DNA of 64,000 bases from Spirometra erinaceieuropaei (Eukaryota; Platyhelminthes; Cestoda; Diphyllobothriidea; Diphyllobothriidae): assembly GCA_902702965.1 (NCBI GenBank), contig CACRXP010000302.1:344157-408156 (forward strand), written 5' to 3'. A program made the position numbers and the translations under genes. This document shows, in pieces, positions 21,511 to 31,404 of this stretch. The number at the start of each line of letters is the position of its first letter. The stretch's first letter is position 1. Below the pieces are notes generated by a model. That model saw nothing but the letters and a program-made list of their open reading frames with translations. It ran no database searches and was not told the DNA's origin.

Positions 21511-23724
21511 ACGAAAAATCAATAGTCGCAGTAAGTATGGCCGTCCGTGGGAGGACAGAAGGTTGGGTGGCCAGTGAATCTTGCATATACTGCACCACCT
21601 GTGCATTCCACTGCACTTATCTGCCTTCAATGATGGTATCAGATGAGAATCCGTTTAGCACGCGTGAGTTGCTGGTGTATACAGAGGGCCTCACTACGCA
21701 TCCTCCAATCGGCTCGACCGCCATGACCTTGCAAGGTGAGATCTAATTACTGACGCATAATCGCTAAGTTTACGTTGCAGAAATACTTATATCAGTCCAC
21801 CAGTTAAGCACTTGGGACTTTTGCTGTTGTAAATGGTCGACTGTATTTTCCCGATAAATCCAAAAGTTTTTTGCTTTGAAGCAATGCTCTCCGTCTTGGA
21901 AATCTACTGTAGTTACGGAAAGTTTAGCGACCTTTCGCCTCCGTTCGACCATTTTGAGGGCAAAATAGACAGCAACCCTCGCCTAGTTGTCATGCGGGTA
22001 GAGTTCACTGCTTCATAGACTGCCCCGAAAAAACATTTGGATTCAGGGCCTGACCTTAGGCACACAACCAGCCTCATTAGGCCTCCAAATCGATGGCAGT
22101 TCTGCTAGCACGCATTGCATTGCTGGTCCAGCTAACTGGTGAATGCCAATGCGACTGCCTGTTCGGTTAAAGATGATGTTTCGGGGTCGGACCTGTTTTT
22201 CTTAAGTCCAGGATTCGTTTTTTGAGAGTGCGCGCCAATTCGTTTTTTAACGAGTGAGGAATTTGTCTAACACTAATTAGGCACCTCGAAATCTAAAACA
22301 TTAAATTTCCTGGGGGGTTTACTTGAGTGGATTTGCATGTCGTCTCCGGATTTGTTTGTAAGGACTTCGATTTAATGTTTTTTCGCTACTTTGAACTGAC
22401 ATTCAGATAGCATTAAATTATAGGAAGATATCTAAAGTACTTCGTATCTGTCGTATGCCTCAATAGGTTTTGATGGGGTGTAGGGCCCAGAAGTACACGG
22501 CAGCTCCAAAAATGCACGCGAAATCCAGCGTGCCTGTAAACATAACTTATTACTTACCGTTCTCGTTGTTTAAAATTTTCCTCCCTTCCTGATTAAATGC
22601 AAACTTACTAACGACGCTTCTTTCAAAGTCCGCTATTTTTGAACATGGCTTCTGTTTATTTTTTAATTGTTGCGCTTGCTTTCTTTGTCAAATGACAGTG
22701 TACGATTAGACTTTCGGTAGAAACATCGTTTTCTGTGTCTTCTCGCTCTCTGGTTTGTGTGTTACCCCACCCGTGAAATCCCCTCTACAACCATTCAACT
22801 TACGACACGGTCCAAATGCTAGTTCAAGTTAGTTGTGGGTCTTACAACCTATCGTTGTTCCTCAACAAACAGGACTTTCGTTGTCGAACTATAAAGATAT
22901 CTGGACGGTCATCTCAGGCATTTCGTAAATTTTATTTTTGAATAATTGCCACCTGAAAATGAACTTTTCAAGACAGTTATTGTAAAAATCACACTTTTGG
23001 AAAGACGCTCACTGGGCGTCCGAATGCTTTTACATTTTACATCTAAAGACAAGCAGAAGCCTGTAAAATATTGAAGTAATGTTTAAATTAAAGGTGACTA
23101 AATGATATCTTTTATACCCCTTTCTTGGTCATATTAGAAGGTCGATTGGCGCAGGAAAACTTTCAGTCCGTATTATTGGAGTAGTATTGAAGTTTGGCCA
23201 CTCATAAACTAACGTGGATCGCCTTGGTCGCATCAAGAGAAATGAGATCCAGACGGCAGTTCGGGGAATTTATTCGTTTAACACTTAAAATTCACCCTCA
23301 AATCTCTCATCAGAGAGGCTTTAAACCAACTGGCTATAACGCCTTGGAGGATCATGACCATCTGGCCTAAAATACGTCGACTTGAACTGAGCACCGTCAA
23401 GGTTTAGGCCGAATGAGGAGAGATCGGACAAAAAATCGATAAACGATCCGTGCGCAAGTGAAGTGCATACCACAAAGTCACTTATGTGTAATTGTCACTG
23501 AGATCCTCACGGAGAATGGTGTCGAGGGGATCTAGGAAATACCGAAAAAAAACCGAAGGAGTTGCCACTCAATCCAAAACGTTTCGTCGGGGCAGAAGTT
23601 CTTATGATACGAATCTCGGTAAGACGGATACCGCAATCGCTGGAACACTGGAGTTCATCATCAGAGATAGAATCAGAAAGAGGTCATGGTCCACACAAAT
23701 TTTGCAATGCTAGTAGGATGAAGT
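21511..23724. other. Unassigned 2.2-kb stretch
   Basis: Nothing was recognised on either strand. Frames are below 75 codons after 21,750 and no repeat shared within the window was seen. Confidence 0.5.
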
Positions 23725-23985
23725 TGTTGTATGGTATTGCCGACAAGGACAATGGAGGCTGGAATGGCTATTTCCGGCTCATTAGTCATCGTCAGTCAGT
23801 CATACTTAATCCCGAGGCGTGTAACACCTGTGACTCGATCTCACAACCTGTACGTTAGAAGTGCAACACACCTAACCACCAAGCCACGGGTTCGTTGTCC
23901 TGTCGGCTGCGATCGGGAATAAATTATAGTAGAGTCGGGCGCTCACCGATCATTTTTACAGAACGAGTGAGTCCACCGACACCGG
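23725..23985 (-). repeat. SINE-A copy, minus strand
   Basis: The complement contains the tRNA-like head with A-box-like TGGCTTGGTGG, 'caggttgtgagatcgagtc' as the B-box region, the body and the 'cttgtcggcaat' tail. The leader 'gaacgatcggtgagcgc'-type segment is present in complement at about 23,937-23,970. It is a moderately diverged copy immediately upstream of a PLE pseudo-LTR. Confidence 0.7.
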
Positions 23986-23994
23986 AAACATCGT

Positions 23995-24290
23995 TGTTTC
24001 TCGGGCTCCCAGCTGCAATGAATGTGGAAGTCCGCAATTCTGATAGGTGGACGGAGGCATATCAATCGCATCCAGTAAATATTATTGCATATGCGCAGAA
24101 CACTGCCATTGTCTGCTTCCGTCTCTGATGATAGATTCGTATGTGGATCCGAAACGTCAGGCGACCAAAACTCTAATCCTAACGATCGCGTCTCCCTCCT
24201 ACCGACAATTTTTTGGAACCTGCATCTTTGTTTCTATCGTCAGTCAAGCCCTCCTTATATGCAGATTTACGTTAGATGTGTTTCTACTGG
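23995..24290 (+). mobile_element. PLE pseudo-LTR remnant with hammerhead
   Basis: It includes a decayed promoter segment ('gtaaatattattgcatatgcgc', in part, in place of TATAAATACCGCAG), the hammerhead at 24,120-24,163, then 'gatcgcgtctccctcc' and a tail related to the family tail ('ggaacctgcatctttg', 'tttctatcgtcag'). No coding part remains, so it is a solo pseudo-LTR or strongly 5'-truncated insertion. Confidence 0.65.
24120..24163 (+). ncRNA. Hammerhead ribozyme motif, family I
   Basis: CTGATGA (24,125-24,131) and GAAAC (24,151-24,155) are intact, with cleavage triplet GTC (24,156-24,158). Stem I pairs CGTCT with AGGCG (5 bp). Stem II pairs GATTC with GGATC (one wobble) around a GTATGT loop. 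Stem III is only the self-complementary ACGT, so an efficient fold probably needs two molecules, as reported for minimal hammerheads of Penelope-like elements. Confidence 0.75.
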
Positions 24291-26133
24291 CTTTGGACTA
24301 GCGCTGCCTTGCCAAGACTCCGACCGAGATTTCCCACTACTTCGTACGATCTGAACCAACTTTTGCGACCGAAAATCATTCTGATCAGCATTCAGCAAGC
24401 TACCTATCTTGGCTTTCCTTTGCTTGGTCTCTCTCTCTCTCTTCAATGTTAACGTTGAATTACCCACGTGAGACCTAAAGTTAAGTGTTTGGATGGAATT
24501 TAGGCAAAGTATCCACTTTATGCAACAGGGCAATAAAAAGTAGCGTATTCACATACCAACGGGAGACTGTTTTCTCCCATTAAGAGGTGCACTAGCGCGC
24601 ATATATCACTTTACAGGGTTCGTTTATGAGGCAGGGTTAGAGAACAGTTGTTTCCCTCAAGCATTCCTTGTTAATGGCACCGTCGGGAACTTATTCGTCA
24701 GGATTACTGAAACTATGGTTCGGAAACAAAGAACGTTCATACGTGTACAAATCCCAAATAAGAGTGTTCGCGGAGGCTAAATTCCTCCTGGTAAAGGTTG
24801 ACGTCAATTCCCAGTGGCGAACAATCTGGACAACTGATTCAGGCAGTGGCACTGCAGGTCATTCCAGTCACTGTGTTTCTGTCAAATTCTACAGAGATCC
24901 AGAAATCCCCCCTCCTTCTCATTTTGTCGAATTTTTTTCTTTTGGACAGCGGACAGTGAGAGCGGTTGACGTAAGCACACATGTTATGGACGAATTTCCG
25001 AATAATAGGAGTCTCCAATGCGGTCTATGAATTGTGTCCGATGCAGTAGTTCCTCATTAATCCCGGACACGAATCAGCTGATGTAGGAAGCGAACATATG
25101 TCCTGTTTCTACGCGAACGGAACCTAACATCAACTTTAAGGGCGAGGACTTCAAAAAAGTCTGGGCCAGAGCAATCGACACTAAGAACGGCTACTTCCCT
25201 AGATCCAGTTTAAGAGGAAGTTTGGCGACCGAACTACTGACCACACAATGACTACTAGTTTGCACGCTAGCAACCCAAACAGAGATGCACAGCGGCGAAG
25301 TTCATGCTAGCGTCCGCAGACGATACTTCAATCGATTCGCGGCTTTGGCGCGCGGACGGTCGCGGGTATGGCCAGTCACTAGACAAGGTATGTCACTCAC
25401 TGATAGCTTGAGCAGTACAGAAATGCCACCACAACGACAACATTACATTCACACGTCGTTTTGCCTTCAACAGCTATGAAGGAAATCTCCTGAAACTTCA
25501 GAGACCCCGTGACTGCCCTCCTTGTCTCCGTCTTCCACTTCAAGGCAGTGTGTAACTCACAAGTACACGTAGTCTTTCTTTTGAAGTCTTCTTTGATGTC
25601 TTGCTACTTGTCTGCAATGAGTTCGGAGAGTGAGCGAACAAGCCCCGTCCTTAAGCAGCCTCTGTCAGCAAGCTTTTTCGCACTTCTGCCTGACCGCTCG
25701 CAAACAAAACAAAACGCTTGCATCCCATTCTGCAACCGGGTGAGATTTTCAAGGCAGAGGGGGAGGGGGATGAGTTCATTTTTCCAACTGCAGTATTTTG
25801 ACGAAAACAACGAAGCAAGTCCGCTCCTGACCCTTTAATCAAGTATCCAGGCCCGGTTCGAGTCTCGAACGTGAGGCCCCGGGTTTGAAACAGTTCTGAC
25901 TGACGGCAGCAAGGAATCCAAAAGCCGCTATTTTACTTTTCGACGAAGACTCTCACGTATTGATTGTCAACTAATGTGTGACCGCTTACATTGACCCCCG
26001 TCCTTAAATCCTTGGTGGAACAGTGAAGCTTGTTCCCCTCCTGCAGTCATTGTAAACTCACCCACGTGGGACAGTATTTTGTGGAAGACATGTCCCACGG
26101 TCGGACGATATCGCGAATGAGGGTGGTGCAGAT
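24291..26133. other. Unassigned 1.8-kb stretch
   Basis: It holds a short (CT)n run at about 24,428-24,442. Frames such as 24,668-25,030 (plus, 120 codons) and 25,509-25,838 (plus, 109 codons) show no domain I recognise. No shared repeat was detected. Confidence 0.5.
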
Positions 26134-26225
26134 CTAAGTGGTCGTTGTCAATAGAAGCGAAGAGACGAATCCCAAGAAATAGTCTTGAAGAAGGAGACAC
26201 GATCGCCAGGACAGGAGCTTTATTA

Positions 26226-26267
26226 GTCTGACGTTTCGGATTCCTACTCGAATCCATCATCAGAGAC
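26226..26267 (-). ncRNA. Hammerhead ribozyme motif, family I, in reversed pseudo-LTR
   Basis: On the minus strand stem I pairs GTCT with AGAC (4 Watson-Crick pairs). CTGATGA is the complement of 26,257-26,263, stem II is GGATTC with GAATCC (6 bp), GAAAC is the complement of 26,233-26,237, and the triplet is GTC. All core positions are intact. Stem III is the palindromic ACGT. It is the mirror partner of the motif at 26,963-27,004. Confidence 0.85.
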
Positions 26268-26308
26268 AAAAAAGCAGAAACGGGTGTTTGCTGCACAAGG
26301 GGCTGCGG

Positions 26309-26316
26309 TATTTATA
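26309..26316 (-). promoter_or_regulatory. TATA box of PLE pseudo-LTR (TATAAATA, minus strand)
   Basis: TATTTATA on the plus strand is TATAAATA on the minus strand. It lies 46 bp upstream of the ribozyme's CTGATGA, the same spacing as in the forward pseudo-LTR, followed by the conserved CCGCAGCCCC. It probably drives transcription that starts just before the hammerhead. Confidence 0.6.
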
Positions 26317-26467
26317 GGGTGCAGTAGCCATGCTACCGCATACCTATGAACATTCACGGCTCCCCCCTTCATCGGGAATCGTCGCACTTCCAACGCACGT
26401 GATGAAATTGCAGCAGTTATCGATTCGAATATCGGCCATCAAGCAGTGATCACACCAAGTGCGAAAG

Positions 26468-26816
26468 ACAGCTCCGAACGAGAATGGCCGAACACGCGGC
26501 AGCGGTGCGCAGAAATGACGCCAGCTCTCAAGTTGTGACTCATTCGACGAGATCCGGCCACACATTCAAATTCAACGAGGCCGAAATTCTCGCAAGAGGT
26601 GACGACCGCGTGAGCGGGGAGCTACTGGAGTCATGGTTTACTGGCCCCCAGTCCATCAACAAGTGCAACGATCTTCCCACCATACTGCGTGCTAAAATTT
26701 CGCCTAGGCGGAGTAACAAGCCATGCGGGGAGCGCAGAGGTGAACACTTTTCCCAACACCGGGGTCGGTGCGTCAGATGGTCGAGCAATCAGCACGCCAA
26801 CATCCAACGCACGTGA
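26468..26816 (+). pseudogene. PLE GIY-YIG endonuclease C-terminal part, pseudogene
   Basis: The translation starts 'RQLRTRMAEHAAAVRRNDA', then 'TRSGHTFKFNEAEILARG' and 'ELLESWFTGPQSINK'. These are the second half of a PLE GIY-YIG domain with the catalytic-type acidic residue in ELLES. The GIY and YIG motifs and the RT are missing upstream, where the sequence jumps to the family 3' region. A frameshift after 'NDLP' disrupts the C-terminus (the normal 'YSVLRLRLGG' is in another frame). It is non-functional on its own. Confidence 0.75.
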
Positions 26817-26913
26817 TGAAATTGCAGCAATGATCGCACTAAGTGCGACGATCCCCGATGAAGGGGGGAGCCGTGAAGGTTCATAGGTATGCGGTAGCAT
26901 GGCTACTGCATCC

Positions 26914-26921
26914 TATAAATA
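26914..26921 (+). promoter_or_regulatory. TATA box of PLE pseudo-LTR (TATAAATA)
   Basis: It is conserved in position in at least three pseudo-LTRs of this window (26,309 minus, 26,914 plus, 60,668 plus) and recognisable in two others. It lies 45 bp upstream of CTGATGA at 26,967 and is followed by CCGCAGCCCC. Confidence 0.6.
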
Positions 26922-26962
26922 CCGCAGCCCCTTGTGCAACAACCACCCGTTTCTGCTCTTTT

Positions 26963-27004
26963 GTCTCTGATGATAGATTCGAGTAGGAATCCGAAACGTC
27001 AGAC
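26963..27004 (+). ncRNA. Hammerhead ribozyme motif, family I
   Basis: Stem I pairs GTCT with AGAC. CTGATGA is at 26,967-26,973 and GAAAC at 26,993-26,997, with GTC at 26,998-27,000. Stem II is GATTC with GAATC around GAGTAG; the outermost pair is an A/C mismatch where other copies have G-C. Stem III is ACGT only. All catalytic positions are intact. Confidence 0.82.
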
Positions 27005-27058
27005 TAATAAAGCTCCTGTCCCGGCGATCGTGTCTCCTTCTTCAAGACTAAGTGGTCG

Positions 27059-27654
27059 TGTTGACCCATTTTTGTTGTCATTAATTCATGCCTAATCCTC
27101 AGGACGCGAAGGTTCGGGACAATTACCTGGGAGCTTGTCCTGTCAATCATGCCACTGATGTGCGCCGAGGTAAATTAGTTGCAGATTGAAATACAGGCGT
27201 TTACTTTGACTTCAGATCCCTGGTTAAGAGCTCCCATTGGGAGTTTTCATAGGTAACTCAAGTCAGACTGGCTTGTTTCCAGTCGCCAACCAGCCACGGT
27301 CTGTGGACGCCGTTGCCATGCAAATAACCTCTCTGAGATGTTGCCCACTGTTCCGGGAAGAAGTCGAGTTATATTGCAAGGACGGACATAACCTCTTACT
27401 CTGGTTGCGTTCTTCAACTCTGCACCGAGCCACTTCACGTGATGGAGATATGGCTCCGATTAATGTTTTGCGCATGTCACTAGAAATTGCCGGTTTTGAG
27501 ATGCTTAGCATTAAATGACTCGTGGCAGTGGAGTATCCGCAATTCCCCTCAATGTTTGTGGAGGGATCTGAGGCAGAAATTTCCGGAGATAACTGTGATG
27601 ACATATGTTTCCTTAGAGAGTTGGTTCATGGGAAAATTTGCTAAATATTACCAC
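27059..27654. other. Unassigned stretch
   Basis: Two overlapping frames on opposite strands (27,237-27,518 plus; 27,263-27,604 minus) have no recognisable domain. Nothing else was seen. Confidence 0.5.
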
Positions 27655-28140
27655 TGACAAAGACAAGGGAGACTGGGATCGCCACTTCTGGCCTATTAAC
27701 CGTCGTCAGCCAGTCATACCCAATCCCGAAGTGTGGAACACCAAAGGCTCAAACTCGCGACCTGTTAGTTAGAATTTTAACGCCTCTAACCACTGGGCCA
27801 CGGGCCCGTAGTCCTGTCGGTTGCGATCGGGATTATAAAATGGTAGAGGAGCACTCACCGATCGTTCTTACGGACCTCACTCGTTTCGTTGTGCCTTACG
27901 GCCTATATCATGCGCCGTTGTGCGGCTGCTGATTAAACTCGAGAGAGAGAGAGAGAGAGTCCGTACGGCACATCGGAACGAGTGAGTCCCGTAAGAACGA
28001 TCGGTGAGCGCTCCTCTACCATTTTATATTCCCGATCGCAACCGACAGGACTACGGGCCCGTGGCCCAGTGGTTAGAGGCGTTGGGCTTCTGACCAACAG
28101 GTTGCACTTCGAGCCTCGGGAGTCGCATGCCTAGCTAACA
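27655..28140. repeat. Inverted pair of SINE-A copies around a (GA)n run
   Basis: The left copy (27,655-27,900) is in minus orientation and complete with tail, tRNA head and 5' leader. The right copy (about 27,960-28,140) is in plus orientation with leader and tRNA head but lacks the body and tail. They are joined by about 40 bp ending in a GA dinucleotide run (27,941-27,959). The right head has A-box TGGCCCAGTGG at 28,062-28,072 and a B-box-like ACTTCGAGCC at 28,106-28,115. Arms of about 170 bp can form a hairpin. The shared leaders are nearly identical. Confidence 0.78.
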
Positions 28141-29291
28141 AACCACAAATGGCTACTGCGGTCTCCCTTTTCCTTATCGGTTGTGTTATTCCACCTGAAG
28201 GTTTAACTCAGACCGAATGTTTAGCTGGGCAATTGAAGCTCAAAACGCTCGTACTCTGCTGCCAGATAAATGATGTGCGCCGATCCATCTTGATTAGAGA
28301 ATTAGTATTTCCGCTTTGTCTTGCAGCTGGGGTTTAAAGCTCGCGAAAGCGTCCGCTTGGTGATTATCAGTCAGTTACGGAACATTGTTTTCGACAGGGA
28401 CAGCGATATTAGAATGGCTGTTTCCCGCTTCTCTGACGTCATCAGCTAGACACCCGCCGATCTTCCCAGGATGCACGTCGGATACTTGACGCCAAGTCAG
28501 TTTGTCATCCAACAGCGCTCTCAGCACTGCAGAGATGGGGTGGGGTGTCCAGTGAGATGAGTGGGGTGGCATACAACGATCTCACTCCAATGACAAAGCA
28601 GAGTATTTTCCCTTTTGTCTTGGTTCCAGCTACGTACGGCCCACGCGAGCGGTCGTATTGCAACGAGCTATCAAAAATGCAAAGGTTTTGTTCCGCTTTT
28701 GCTAACAATAAAACATTGCTGGAATAATAGTTTTTCGTCCGTCAGCCAAGGAAAGGCGTTCATGGGAGGTTCTTTGCATCTTCTGCTGTAGATATTAATT
28801 ATTACACATTCAAGCGTGTAACGTCCCTGCAAGCTCGACTTTATTGATGCCGCCCAGTAAAACAACACGATAGTTAAGGCGTACCAGGCAATGAGGATGT
28901 GCAGAGCTCAGTGGGCTAGCAGAATGAGTGAGAATTTCTTTCCCCCAAAGCAAAAGCAGAAGAACTTCCTATACATTTTAAAAATGCCTCAAGAAAAATC
29001 GTATTTCTCCGAAACCAAGCGTCAGAGAAATTTTGTTTCGCTCCAAATAATCCTTGTAAGGGGGAATTCGGAGGTGCTTGTTTATCTGCACTTTCATCCA
29101 ATCACATTATTCGCTACCTTTGATCAGTTCTCCTTTTTCTCTTGTTAGCCTCGCTAATTGGACTGGTTTCAGCACAAGGTTACTAATTAGGGTTTGCCGG
29201 AGAACAGAGCACATTTAGGCCATTACGACTTTCTTTGGGTAAATATTCATTCTGTTATAAAATGGGACCGTTTCACAACTGCACCTATATA
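28141..29291. other. Unassigned 1.15-kb stretch
   Basis: No family similarity or convincing frame was found; the longest frame is 85 codons at 28,891-29,148. Confidence 0.5.
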
Positions 29292-30267
29292 CAGTAGGTG
29301 GTGTAAATCAAAGAATGTCAACCGGAATTTCGAAATGCGTTCTCCTTTCGAAAAGATTAATTTAATAGGGTTGTAAAACTAGTCGACATGCAACACGATT
29401 CTATAATATTTCAATTACGGCGGGATGCCAGCTTTCGAACGAACTTATTTTCGACTGCATGCAGAAACTACACTCTGTAAAAAATGACTACTTATGAAGC
29501 GTGCATTTTTCTCATTGATTCTCGATACCCTTAAATAGTCAACTATGTTTCATGAAAAAAACACCTAAAACTATTCATCCTTCTATCCATTCGGTAGGAA
29601 ACTACGCCTTCGTCTAATTCTATGCCCGAAAGAGGGACATAATTCGGTTTTAAAAAAGTTTCTAACTGTGAGAGTTTTAAATACCGTGAAATGGCCGTTC
29701 ATAAATCGTCATGTCTCTGCATTTACCAATGTGGTTTGTAAATCTAACAATATGGATCAAATCCACTGCTAAATTTTATGAACCCTATATGGTTTCCCTT
29801 TATTACCGTACAGAAATGTGTGGTTGTCCGTACGCGGAAAATATACGGCTTCAAGTTTGGAAACCCTGAATGCAAGTGTGGTGGCAGAGCGGATTCAAAA
29901 TTATCCGTGCATTGGAAAAGTTTTTGAAAACCGAATAATATTCTTCCTTCGACGTAATTGTCTATGAAATGAGCAAAACAATGAATATTTTTATGCATGC
30001 TTTCCACGAAATATAACTGGACTTTTAGGGGCATCGAAAATCAATGAGAAAAATGCATGCTACTTAAGTAGTCATTTCTTTCAGAGTATAGTTTTTGCAT
30101 GCAGCCGGAAGGCAGTTCATTCGAGAGCCGGCATCCTGCCGTAACTGAAATATTCTAGAATTATGTTGCACGTCGACTAGTTTTACAACCCTACTTAATT
30201 AATCTTTTCGAAACGAAAACGCATTTCGGAATTCCAGTTGACATTGCATGAGTTAGCCAACCTACTA
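29292..30267. mobile_element. Foldback MITE, subfamily B (976 bp)
   Basis: The left terminus is CAGTAGGTGGTGTAAATC and the right terminus is the complement of the family end with one change (CCTACTAT). TA lies on both sides. The inner arms mirror each other, with 'acgccttcgtctaattctat' near 29,604-29,623 against the diverged segment near 29,948-29,965. No coding region is present. Confidence 0.82.
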
Positions 30268-30294
30268 TACATGCGGTTCGATTCCTAGAGCCCT

Positions 30295-30500
30295 CTAGCT
30301 GAAAGGGCCCAGACTCGGCGCTTGGTTTTTTACCACTGATCTGGGATCGTCTTTGGTTTGTTTCTTTTCTGTTTCTTCATGTTGACCCAACTGTGAAAAA
30401 CTCGGCGCCTCGGTGAGATTCGAACTCACGCAGTAAGGGGAAGGCTTTAGCGCAGCCAACGCTCTAACCACCTGAGCTATGATCATTCCGTTATCCATAC
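30295..30500 (-). repeat. SINE-B copy, minus strand
   Basis: The complement has a tRNA-like module (30,406-30,481) with D-arm GCTC/GAGC and T-arm loop TTCGAAT, then 'gccgagtttttcacagttgg' and a 3' part. The 5' acceptor side of the tRNA is truncated ('catagctcagg'), unlike the copies at 34,846 and 35,212. It was therefore copied as a 5'-shortened retrotransposition product and is not a functional tRNA gene. Confidence 0.7.
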
Positions 30501-31404
30501 TGTTGAATAACCGTTTGTCATGCATACGCCCGTGTTAATTTGAGCATGTTCATTATTAAAACCGTTTTTTCTAATCTTGTGCTGTGCATCTGTAAGTCTG
30601 ACAGCGCTAAATATCACTCAGCCGTTGACCGATTGGTCAGCACACTCGATACAGTCGCTATTTGCTCAGCGGTTACAGTAGCTGCCGATCCCTGGACGTT
30701 TGAAACTCATCTACCATCGCCGCACGCCTCGAATCAGGAGACATAAACTTAGTTAGGATCCCGCGTCAACCCTCGAAAGTAAACCCTCCCTGATTCAGGA
30801 ACAGTGAAACCGAAATAACTAGGCTTCACCAACGGATCAATTCTAGTGGAGGAGTTTTGCCATTGTGGATAATCCTGATCAGTTTTCACTTGGAAAATCC
30901 GTAAAGTCGTTGTGCTGTTAACGACCTCCACCCTAAGATCATCAGGGGGAGATGGTAGTGTTATGCCCGTGGTGTTACGCGCCTCTTGCTGATACCTGAC
31001 CGCTTTCAAGGACTACGGCTAGCGGTACAAAACAAAGCAAGCACGAGGATTTAAAGGTGTGATGTTGGTCCAGTCTGAACAGTTGTTCGACTGGCTACTG
31101 TCAACTCCGTGCTGGCGCCCGAGATGGCTGGCATGACGGTGGGCGGTTGCTAGCCGACGACGAAGCACGTGTGGGGTGGCGCAAATTACAGACGTGCAGT
31201 TTGTCCAGACGTGAGCTCCAATTCTCCTCCTGCGCCTCGCCTCGCAATGAAAACTGTTTACCTCCCTACTTTTCGTAAAGTCGCGGACGTTACCGCGTTA
31301 GAGAGTCCAAGAGAGCGCAGAACAACATGAAATGTGTGAAGTCAAACGATTGACGGTGACTTAGCCCCCCCGGGGTGTTCACTACTTATCCGTTTGGTGT
31401 CATC
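30501..31404. other. Unassigned stretch containing a fibronectin-III-like frame
   Basis: Apart from the minus-strand frame at 30,749-31,009 (listed separately) nothing was recognised. Confidence 0.45.
30749..31009 (-). CDS. Possible fibronectin type III-like exon or relic
   Basis: The open minus-strand frame contains 'LPSPPDDLRVEVVNSTTTLRI', which resembles the A and B strands that open a fibronectin type III domain (proline-rich start, then L-V, then an N-S-T-T-L-R-I strand). The core tryptophan normally following is not evident ('FQVKTDQD' follows), and the rest does not continue as a clear FNIII fold. No convincing splice sites frame it. FNIII domains belong to cell-surface receptors and adhesion proteins. 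It could be a chance match, a decayed exon or part of an unknown repeat. It is the only host-gene candidate in the window. Confidence 0.22.
   Translation of the reverse strand: MKAVRYQQEARNTTGITLPSPPDDLRVEVVNSTTTLRIFQVKTDQDYPQWQNSSTRIDPLVKPSYFGFTVPESGRVYFRGLTRDPN

Larger units (their letters stand above)
26145..27047 (+). mobile_element. Short PLE insertion with inverted pseudo-LTRs and target-site duplication
   Basis: The 903-bp insertion is flanked by the direct repeat CTAAGTGGTCG (26,134-26,144 and 27,048-27,058). It starts with a tail of about 45 bp. Next is a complete pseudo-LTR in reverse orientation (about 26,190-26,395, hammerhead plus TATA), a short plus-strand 3' piece (26,396-26,465) and GIY-YIG coding remnants (26,468-26,690). 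The forward pseudo-LTR (about 26,835-27,047) follows. Inverted pseudo-LTRs, a one-sided tail and 5' truncation are known features of Penelope-like elements. The reverse transcriptase is entirely missing, so it needed a helper. Confidence 0.8.
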
